Shown piece after piece: positions 1 through 5,884 of a DNA stretch of 6,722 nt (position 1 is the first letter of the stretch; each line of letters starts with the position of its first letter). The stretch is from Eubacteriales bacterium. Lineage in GTDB: Bacteria > Bacillota > Clostridia > Peptostreptococcales > Anaerovoracaceae. The stretch covers positions 1 to 6,722 of the forward strand of contig JAQUJQ010000086.1 of assembly GCA_028680875.1 (NCBI GenBank). The letters are read 5' to 3'. The position numbers and the translations under genes are program-made. A model generated the notes under the pieces. That model did not search any database. It saw only the letters and a program-made list of their open reading frames with translations, and was not told the DNA's origin.

Positions 1-1
1 T

Positions 2-472
2 GATAGAGTATTGACTCGGATAAAGAAAGGCGTAACTGCAGACCAATTGATACAGGCTGTCCGGAAAATAGAAGATGGAGGCATAAAAGCATCGGTGACA
101 TTTATTTCCGGCTTGGCAGGAAAGGAGGACTGGCAAGAACACGCCGTTGAAACAGGACGGATGATGAGTCGGATGGAACCGTCTTATGTCGGGCTGTTAA
201 CTCTAATGATCGAGAGGGAAACGGAACTTTATCGGGATATACAGTCAGGTGATTTTAAACTGCTTTCACCTTATGAAGTGTTATTGGAAACAGAGCTGAT
301 GCTCCAAAACATTCAAGTTGAGAAAACTTGTGTTTTCCGCAGTAATCATGCATCCAATTATCTCTCTTTAAGAGGAGATTTGCCCGGGGACAAAGATTCT
401 ATGCTTTATCAAATAAAATTGGCAAAAGAAAATGCATCGATGTTAAAAGAAGAAAGGTTCAGGATGCTTTAG
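2..472 (+). CDS. Radical SAM protein of unknown function, C-terminal part (5' truncated by window edge)
   Basis: This is the last 156 codons of a longer protein. The frame is open from base 2 and reads DRVLTRIKKGVT into the rest, so the TTG at 11 is an internal codon and not a start. The visible part matches the C-terminal half of a radical SAM TIM barrel: a DRVL-x-RIKKGVT segment, a strand-turn ending in FISGLAGKEDW (typical of the sixth barrel strand), and then a tail with CVFRSNHASNYLSLRG and LPGDK. I recognise that tail from a clostridial group of uncharacterised radical SAM proteins. The Cys triad that binds the 4Fe-4S cluster would lie upstream of the window and cannot be checked. The stop TAG is 1 nt before the next start, so this gene is very likely co-transcribed with the DUF4080 gene. 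The substrate is unknown. Family assignment is fairly safe; function is not. Confidence 0.8.
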   Translation, partial: DRVLTRIKKGVTADQLIQAVRKIEDGGIKASVTFISGLAGKEDWQEHAVETGRMMSRMEPSYVGLLTLMIERETELYRDIQSGDFKLLSPYEVLLETELMLQNIQVEKTCVFRSNHASNYLSLRGDLPGDKDSMLYQIKLAKENASMLKEERFRML

Positions 473-473
473 C

Positions 474-1991
474 ATGAAAATAGCCCTTACAACTCTAAAT
501 GCCAAATACATCCATTCCAACCTGGCGCTGAGGTATCTTTTTGCGGTTGCAGGACAAGCAAGAAATACTCTGGAAATCCGGGAATTTACCATTAATCACG
601 AAGACGATTATATATATACAGAATTGTTGCGAGGTGAGTATGGAGCAATTTGTTTTTCCTGTTATATTTGGAATATTGAGCGAATTCTTTATCTGGCAGA
701 AACAATTAAAAAAGCTAAGCCTGATTTGATCATTGTACTTGGAGGGCCCGAAGCCGGTCATCGCGGAGAGGAATTGCTGAAAAACTACAAAGCCATTGAT
801 TTGATTGTGATGGGAGAAGGGGAGGAAACCTTTCCTGATTTGCTTGCATTGCTACTTAAACAATCCCCCCGGGATCTTGAGGCGATTAGCGGGTTGATTT
901 ATCGACGAAATGGAGATATCTGTGTAAATCCGGCAAGAGAGGTGGATTTCAATCAAGTTCCTTTTCCTTATTCATATACAGGTAGTGAAAGCGATAAAAT
1001 CGTATATTATGAATCCTCCAGAGGATGCCCCTTTTCTTGTAGCTATTGCCTTTCTTCAACGAATCTAGGAGTGCGTTCATTATCGTTAGAGCAGGTAAAG
1101 CGTGATTTAAGCTTTTTTATTCATAATAAAGTGAAACAAGTCAAACTGGTTGACAGAACCTTTAACTATGATAAGATCCGTGCTATAGAGATTTTTAGGT
1201 ATCTGATGAATGTAGATAACAAGTTTACCAATTTTCACTTTGAATTGTGTGGGGAATTGATGAATGAGGAAATGTTGCAGTTGTTGGAGAAGGCAAGACC
1301 GGGTCTGTTCCAGTTTGAGATCGGTATTCAATCAACCAATCAGCCCACATTGGACGCAATAAACCGTAAAGGGGATTTTTCCAAGCTTTCTGCCAATGTA
1401 AGAAGGCTTAGGTCAAAAAACAACATTCATCTTCATTTGGATTTGATAGCCGGATTGCCATTTGAGGATTATGATACTTTTGCACATTCGTTTAATCAGG
1501 TTTATGCATTGAAACCGCATCATTTGCAGCTTGGTTTTTTAAAACTTCTACCTGGGACGCAAATCCGGCGGCAGGCTGATGATTACGAATATGTCTATCG
1601 GGATCATCCTCCTTATGAAGTAATTTCCAACCGTTTTCTCTCTGCAGAGGGGTTGGCCCGGATAAAGATGCTGGAAACTGTTTTTTCCCTGTATTATAAT
1701 AGAGGAGGCTTTTCCAATACATTGGATTTTGCTACCGGTCAATTAGGGATGGAGGCTTTTTGTTTCTACGAAGAACTGGCTTATTTCTATCATTTAAAGG
1801 GATTTCAGCACAGGTCTCATAGAAAAGAGAGTCTTTATCGGATCCTTCATCTCTATGGATGGTGGAAGGATAAATATTTACCGGGAACCGGGAAAAAAAT
1901 GGAGCAAATCCTTTTACAAGATATCAACCAATCATTGAATTCCGAAGTTGCAAAAAAAATACAAATGGAAGGATGGGGGCCAGAAGGATGA
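474..1991 (+). CDS. B12-binding-domain radical SAM protein with DUF4080-like C-terminus
   Basis: The 505-residue protein has three parts. Residues 1 to about 130 resemble the Rossmann-like cobalamin-binding domain that precedes many radical SAM enzymes (NAKYIHSNLALRYL near the start, VLGGPEAGH at 88-96, MGEGEETF at 113-120). I do not see the DxHxxG histidine motif that ligates cobalt in base-off/His-on B12 proteins. Residues about 175-375 are the radical SAM barrel, with C185, C189 and C192 in the Cx3Cx2C motif (RGCPFSCSYC) that binds the SAM-cleaving 4Fe-4S cluster, and FEIGIQSTNQ and DLIAGLPFEDYD as later barrel strands. Residues about 380-505 match what I remember as DUF4080, including DFATGQLGMEAFCFYEEL. 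It starts 1 nt after the previous stop, with a weak AGGA about 9 nt upstream, and overlaps the next gene by ATGA. The cytosolic substrate is unknown; methyl transfer or another radical modification is only a family-level guess. Confidence 0.88.
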   Translation: MKIALTTLNAKYIHSNLALRYLFAVAGQARNTLEIREFTINHEDDYIYTELLRGEYGAICFSCYIWNIERILYLAETIKKAKPDLIIVLGGPEAGHRGEELLKNYKAIDLIVMGEGEETFPDLLALLLKQSPRDLEAISGLIYRRNGDICVNPAREVDFNQVPFPYSYTGSESDKIVYYESSRGCPFSCSYCLSSTNLGVRSLSLEQVKRDLSFFIHNKVKQVKLVDRTFNYDKIRAIEIFRYLMNVDNKFTNFHFELCGELMNEEMLQLLEKARPGLFQFEIGIQSTNQPTLDAINRKGDFSKLSANVRRLRSKNNIHLHLDLIAGLPFEDYDTFAHSFNQVYALKPHHLQLGFLKLLPGTQIRRQADDYEYVYRDHPPYEVISNRFLSAEGLARIKMLETVFSLYYNRGGFSNTLDFATGQLGMEAFCFYEELAYFYHLKGFQHRSHRKESLYRILHLYGWWKDKYLPGTGKKMEQILLQDINQSLNSEVAKKIQMEGWGPEG

Positions 1992-3091
1992 AACAAATTG
2001 AAAAAGCAGAGAAACTAATGGTCAATCAAAAGAGTAAAATTTCGCCGGTAGCTCCGGTATTGCCACCCTTTGAATCCCGGGAGGATCGGATTGGGAGATA
2101 CTTCAAAAAATATCTTAAGAATTTTGTTTTTGATGAATTCTCTCCTTCCTATTTGCAGCGGGTGATTAAAGTGAAATTCATGGCCGGTGTTCCTATTCCT
2201 ATGCGGAAAGAAGATTTGGAAGCTTTCTGCGGTGGTGAGGGGTTAAAGGTTTTGCACATTGCTGAGAACATGGCATGGATCATGGGTATTGATCCTAAAT
2301 TTAAATATGTTCCTCAGTATGTGGAATATATGAATGAATCCTTTAATTATAAAATTCTGGAAGGCCTGATTAAATTGGGAAGAGATGCTGCGGAAGAAAA
2401 AGATTTAGATCGGGCTACTATTTATTTCCGAGCCGCTTTAATCTTAAAACCGGATTACATTCATGCTATGCATAGCTATGCCAGAGCTTGTATGGAACAA
2501 TACATGAACAGCAATGACGAAGAATTTATCGGCAGATTCAAGGCCGAGGCTCATGAATACTATGAACTGCTAACGGAGGTACATCCACGTTTAGCCGATG
2601 CCTATTACTTTTTAGGCTATAGTTACCTGAATATGGGGCTGTACCAAAAGGCAGCTTTTACATGGCAGGAGTTTTTGCGAAAAAGCAAAAATGGTAAGGA
2701 TAAAAAGGAAATCCGCCAACGGCTGGAGCAATTGAAACAACCAATTGAAATTGAAAAGGGATGTAATTCAGTTATGGCCGGTCGCTGGTCGGAAGGGATA
2801 CAAATATTAGAACCTTATTTGGACACCAACTTTAAAAGCTGGTGGCCCCTTTCTTATTACTTAGGGGTAGCTTATGCCAGGATAGGAAAGATCAATACAG
2901 CTTTTTCCAGCTTTAAACGAGCTTTATCCATAAACCCTTCTCATGCAGAAAGCATGTTGGAACTTGCGGACCTCTATAAAATAAGTAAGGATAAAGAAAA
3001 TGAACGTAAATACAGAAAGAAGGCTGAATTGATTTTGGGAGAGCAGGAGACCGGAAAAGAGGAAGGCCAGAAAGAGGAGATTCAAAAATGA
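1988..3091 (+). CDS. TPR-repeat protein, function unknown
   Basis: This is a soluble 367-residue protein with no signal peptide or membrane segment. Its N-terminal ~120 residues (SREDRIGRYFKKYLKNF, then PMRKEDLEAF) form a region I do not recognise. After that come helical tetratricopeptide-like repeats. In numbering from the ATG at 1988 these are about 123-160 (LGRDAAEEKDLDRATIYFRAAL-type, ending LKPDY), 200-232 (LADAYYFLGYSYLNMGLYQKAAFTW) and 288-322 (YYLGVAYARIGKINTAFSSF, ending INPSH), plus a partial one at the end. A charged Glu/Lys-rich tail closes it. Repeats of this type usually bind partner proteins. The start is uncertain: ATG 1988 overlaps the previous stop as ATGA, but the in-frame ATG at 1973 would add five residues (MGARR). 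Both have a purine-rich GAAGG abutting the ATG, which is too close for a normal Shine-Dalgarno, so coupling to upstream translation seems likely. A scaffold or regulatory role for its neighbours is inference. Confidence 0.85.
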   Translation: MKQIEKAEKLMVNQKSKISPVAPVLPPFESREDRIGRYFKKYLKNFVFDEFSPSYLQRVIKVKFMAGVPIPMRKEDLEAFCGGEGLKVLHIAENMAWIMGIDPKFKYVPQYVEYMNESFNYKILEGLIKLGRDAAEEKDLDRATIYFRAALILKPDYIHAMHSYARACMEQYMNSNDEEFIGRFKAEAHEYYELLTEVHPRLADAYYFLGYSYLNMGLYQKAAFTWQEFLRKSKNGKDKKEIRQRLEQLKQPIEIEKGCNSVMAGRWSEGIQILEPYLDTNFKSWWPLSYYLGVAYARIGKINTAFSSFKRALSINPSHAESMLELADLYKISKDKENERKYRKKAELILGEQETGKEEGQKEEIQK

Positions 3092-4857
3092 AACAGCTAT
3101 TAACCGGGAATGAGGCTATCGCCAGAGGGGCCTATGAAGCAGGACTTGTATTTGCCTCAGCTTATCCGGGGACTCCCAGTACAGAAATATTGGAAAATCT
3201 GGCTAACTATAAAAAAGAACTATACTGTGAATGGGCACCCAATGAAAAGGTAGCCCTAGAAGCGGCTATGGGCGCATCCATTGCCGGGGTTCGATCCTTG
3301 GCCGCCATGAAGCACGTTGGTGTTAATGTGGCAGCAGATCCTTTGTTTACTGCAGCTTATACCGGAGTTACAGGAGGTTTTGTATTGGTTACTGCCGATG
3401 ACCCCGGAATGCATAGCTCTCAGAATGAACAGGACTCACGTAATTATGCCACGGCAGCCAAAGTTTTAATGTTAGAACCCTCTGACAGCAAAGAGGCCAA
3501 AGAATTTACCAAACTTGCATTTATACTTTCTGAAAAATTTGATACGCCTGTAATGCTACGGGTGACTACACGAATCTGTCACAGCAAGAGCCTTGTAGAT
3601 TTAGAAGAGCGTGTTGATAAAGTTTCAATTCCTTATGAGAGAAATATTGCTAAATATGTTGCCACTCCGGCAAACGGAAAGGTACTACGGCGTAAACTCA
3701 TTGAACGATTGGCAGCGATGGAGGAATATTCCGATCAAGCAGAAATTAATGCGGTTCAGTATAATAGTAATGAAATAGGAGTGATCAGTGCAGGTGTTGC
3801 TTATCAGTATGCAAGAGAGGTTTTTGGTGATGATGTCTCCTATTTAAAACTAGGAATGACCTATCCCATGCCCATGGGTTTAATACGGGAATTTGCAAGC
3901 AAGGTAAAGAAACTTTATGTAGTTGAGGAAATGGATCCTTATATTGAAAACCATGTTAAAATGGCCGGTATTGACTGTATCGGTAAATCAATCATTCCGG
4001 AGATGGATGAGCTTAATCCGGATATCATACGCAAAGCCGTTTTTAATATTGAAAATAAAACTATTCAAACAATGAAAGAGGCTATTGTACGGCCACCTAC
4101 TTTATGTGCAGGCTGTCCTCATAGAGCTTTTTTCTATGTACTTGGCAAAAAGAAAAATCTGATGATTACCGGAGATATTGGTTGTTATACGCTGGGATCT
4201 TCTCCGCCTTTATCAGCCATGGACACCTGCATCTGTATGGGGGCCAGTATAAGTGTCGGCCACGGAGCCAAGAAGGCTTTTGAACAAACAGGTGTCGATA
4301 GAAAGGTTGTATCAGTGATTGGTGATTCTACATTCTTTCATTCAGGGGTAACCGGTTTGATGGATGTAGTTTACAATAAGGGTAACAGTTTAACAGTAAT
4401 TTTGGATAATCGAACTACAGGTATGACAGGCCACCAAGATAACCCGGGGACGGATTATACCCTTATGGGTGAATCAACTTCTCAGGTAAATATACCTCTT
4501 CTTTGTAAAGCTGTAGGAATTAAGGAAGACAATATTTATACAATAAATCCATTAAAATTAGAAGAAACCAGCAAAATATTGGATGAGGCCTTAGCGAAAA
4601 ATGAACCTGCTGTAGTAATTACCAGATGGCCTTGTGCAATTAAAAAGTTCAGTGACAGAGATAAGGCAGAGTTTGATTTAAAGCCGAAAAAATATATCAT
4701 CAATCAAGAAAAATGTACAGGGTGCCGTACTTGTATCAGAACCGGCTGCCCGGCTATATATTCAGGAAAGAAGATTGTCATCAATCCGGAAACCTGCATC
4801 GGTTGCAGCGTTTGCAAACAGGTGTGCCCCTTTGATGCCATAGAGCAGGAGGGATAA
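3088..4857 (+). CDS. iorA: Indolepyruvate ferredoxin oxidoreductase, alpha subunit
   Basis: The 589-residue protein is a large subunit of indolepyruvate:ferredoxin oxidoreductase, which converts indole-, phenyl- or hydroxyphenyl-pyruvate plus CoA and oxidised ferredoxin to the aryl-acetyl-CoA, CO2 and reduced ferredoxin in the cytosol. In order: an N-terminal pyrimidine-binding domain (GNEAIARGAYEAG at 7-19, AYPGTPSTEI at 25-34, CEWAPNEKVALEAA at 47-60, where E53 is the likely thiamine-activating Glu); a middle transketolase-like domain (about 225-320); a thiamine diphosphate domain with LCAGCPHR at 339-346, GDIGCYTLG at 362-370 and the GDS...N binding motif (G412-D413-S414, N441); and a C-terminal two-cluster ferredoxin domain. 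The cluster ligands are C543/C546/C549/C554 (the Cx2Cx2Cx4CP spacing usual for IorA) and C570/C573/C576/C580. Length is normal for the family. A strong AGAGGAG lies 8 nt before the start. It overlaps the TPR gene by ATGA and is followed by iorB. Substrate specificity cannot be read from the sequence. Confidence 0.95.
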   Translation: MKQLLTGNEAIARGAYEAGLVFASAYPGTPSTEILENLANYKKELYCEWAPNEKVALEAAMGASIAGVRSLAAMKHVGVNVAADPLFTAAYTGVTGGFVLVTADDPGMHSSQNEQDSRNYATAAKVLMLEPSDSKEAKEFTKLAFILSEKFDTPVMLRVTTRICHSKSLVDLEERVDKVSIPYERNIAKYVATPANGKVLRRKLIERLAAMEEYSDQAEINAVQYNSNEIGVISAGVAYQYAREVFGDDVSYLKLGMTYPMPMGLIREFASKVKKLYVVEEMDPYIENHVKMAGIDCIGKSIIPEMDELNPDIIRKAVFNIENKTIQTMKEAIVRPPTLCAGCPHRAFFYVLGKKKNLMITGDIGCYTLGSSPPLSAMDTCICMGASISVGHGAKKAFEQTGVDRKVVSVIGDSTFFHSGVTGLMDVVYNKGNSLTVILDNRTTGMTGHQDNPGTDYTLMGESTSQVNIPLLCKAVGIKEDNIYTINPLKLEETSKILDEALAKNEPAVVITRWPCAIKKFSDRDKAEFDLKPKKYIINQEKCTGCRTCIRTGCPAIYSGKKIVINPETCIGCSVCKQVCPFDAIEQEG

Positions 4858-4858
4858 A

Positions 4859-5434
4859 ATGAAACAAGTAAAGAATATACTATTAGTTGGAGTAGGCGGC
4901 CAGGGAACCATTCTGGCCAGCAAGATCCTTTCTGCGGGATTGATTGAGGCAGGATACGATGTAAAAATGTCGGAGATTCATGGAATGTCACAACGGGGTG
5001 GCAATGTTAGTACCCAGATACGTTTTGGAGAAAAGGTTTATTCTCCCATCATCGGAAAGGGTGAGGCTGACCTTATAGTGGCTTTTGAAAAAATGGAAGC
5101 ATTGCGTTGGATTGAATATCTAAAAGAGGGAGGCAAAGTAGTTATTAATGATGTTGAAATTCCTTCTGTACCGATTCAATTGGGAAAAGTTGAATACCCA
5201 CAAGGTATTTTGGAGGAACTTTCAAACAAGGCAACTACATACATTTTTAAAGCAACTGAAATTGCTGAAAAACTAGGAAATCCTAAGACTATGAACATTG
5301 TTTTATTGGGAGCTTTAGTAAAAGCGATTGAATTACCGGATATTGACTGGAAAAAAATAATCAGAGATCATGTAAAACCGGGTTATGCTCAAATAAATGA
5401 AATGGCTTTTCAAACCGGTCAAAGTCAAGTATAA
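4859..5434 (+). CDS. iorB: Indolepyruvate ferredoxin oxidoreductase, beta (gamma-domain) subunit
   Basis: The 191-residue small subunit pairs with IorA to make the active aryl-pyruvate:ferredoxin oxidoreductase. It is the 2-oxoacid oxidoreductase gamma-type domain, which takes part in CoA binding in this superfamily. Signatures are the N-terminal glycine-rich strand-loop LLVGVGGQGT (8-17), the highly conserved HGMSQRGG (41-48), ADLIVAFE (70-77) and NIVLLGALVKA near 146-156. Length is the normal ~190 residues. Translation starts 1 nt after the iorA stop, with an excellent AGGAGGG five nt upstream of the ATG, so the subunits are probably made together. No phenylacetate-CoA ligase gene follows, although one accompanies iorAB in many genomes; the tRNA operon comes next instead. 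No terminator hairpin with a T-run is seen after the stop. Confidence 0.95.
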   Translation: MKQVKNILLVGVGGQGTILASKILSAGLIEAGYDVKMSEIHGMSQRGGNVSTQIRFGEKVYSPIIGKGEADLIVAFEKMEALRWIEYLKEGGKVVINDVEIPSVPIQLGKVEYPQGILEELSNKATTYIFKATEIAEKLGNPKTMNIVLLGALVKAIELPDIDWKKIIRDHVKPGYAQINEMAFQTGQSQV

Positions 5435-5462
5435 ATTGATATAACGGCTTCGAAATTTATCC

Positions 5463-5492
5463 TTGACATTCATTCTCTGCTTGATGTATAAT
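5463..5492 (+). promoter_or_regulatory. Consensus sigma-A promoter of the tRNA operon
   Basis: A perfect -35 box TTGACA (5463-5468) and a perfect -10 box TATAAT (5487-5492) are separated by 18 nt, one more than the optimum. Transcription would begin near 5499, leaving a leader of about 25 nt before tRNA-Asn. The -35 box begins only 28 nt after the iorB stop. A promoter this close to consensus fits the high, growth-linked output needed for tRNAs. Confidence 0.9.
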
Positions 5493-5523
5493 AATGGAGT
5501 CGCTGGTTAAGGCGAAGCCACTT

Positions 5524-5598
<75 letters not shown>

Positions 5599-5601
5599 TC
5601 A

Positions 5602-5690
5602 GCCGGAGTGGCGGAATTGGCAGACGCACAGGACTTAAAATCCTGCGATCCTTACCGATCGTACCGGTTCGATTCCGGTCTCCGGCACCA
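5602..5690 (+). tRNA. tRNA-Leu (anticodon UAA)
   Basis: This is a class II tRNA with a long variable arm. The acceptor stem is GCCGGAG (5602-5608) with CTCCGGC (5680-5686), the D stem is GCG/CGC, and the anticodon stem is CAGGA/TCCTG with loop CTTAAAA, placing TAA at 5636-5638. The variable arm (about 5646-5662) can pair through GATC/GATC, and the T stem is ACCGG/CCGGT with loop TTCGATT. The discriminator is A5687 and CCA is encoded (5688-5690). It reads UUA and UUG leucine codons. It sits between tRNA-Asn (3 nt) and tRNA-fMet (16 nt AT-rich spacer). Confidence 0.97.
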
Positions 5691-5706
5691 AATAATTAAA
5701 TATTGT

Positions 5707-5782
<76 letters not shown>

Positions 5783-5791
5783 TGTAAACAT

Positions 5792-5818
5792 CAGCAGGTA
5801 TAAATCTGCTGTTTTTTT
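5792..5818 (+). terminator. Rho-independent terminator of the tRNA operon
   Basis: The stem CAGCAG (5792-5797) pairs with CTGCTG (5806-5811) and can be extended by one G-U pair, leaving a 6-8 nt AT-rich loop. A run of seven T (5812-5818) follows directly. It lies 9 nt after the CCA end of tRNA-fMet and separates the tRNA operon from folD. Confidence 0.9.
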
Positions 5819-5872
5819 ATCACTTTCGTCCTCTTGTTTTTAAATTTACCAAGTTGGGGTTTATGAATATAT

Positions 5873-5878
5873 GGAGGT
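5873..5878 (+). promoter_or_regulatory. Shine-Dalgarno site of the folD-like gene
   Basis: GGAGGT lies 6 nt before the ATG at 5885 and fixes that codon as the start. The 54 nt between the terminator and this site hold no promoter with good boxes and spacing that I can defend. The best candidate, TTTACC (5845) with TATATG (5868), would start transcription downstream of this site. Confidence 0.85.
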
Positions 5879-5884
5879 AATATC

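Noticed and set aside
495..1742. Several short open frames inside the DUF4080 gene, on both strands.
   Set aside because: They are out-of-frame shadows of a clearly coding gene and have no domain signatures.
4704..4991. A minus-strand frame across the iorA/iorB junction.
   Set aside because: It lies opposite the ferredoxin-domain coding region of iorA and the start of iorB, both of which are strongly supported.
5431..5460. Inverted repeat ATAAATT / AATTTAT around and after the iorB stop, considered as a terminator.
   Set aside because: The 7 bp stem is entirely A-T, the loop is 16 nt, and no T-run follows. It is too weak to act as a rho-independent terminator.
5446..5519. Inverted 7-mers GGCTTCG (5446-5452) and CGAAGCC (5513-5519) flanking the tRNA promoter, considered as a regulatory operator or looping site.
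   Set aside because: A single 7 bp match within about 100 bases is close to chance expectation, and the arms are about 60 nt apart.
5863..5880. A five-codon reading frame (ATG to TAA) overlapping the folD Shine-Dalgarno site, considered as a leader peptide.
   Set aside because: It has no good ribosome binding site of its own, no regulatory codon pattern and no attenuator hairpin; a frame this short is expected by chance.
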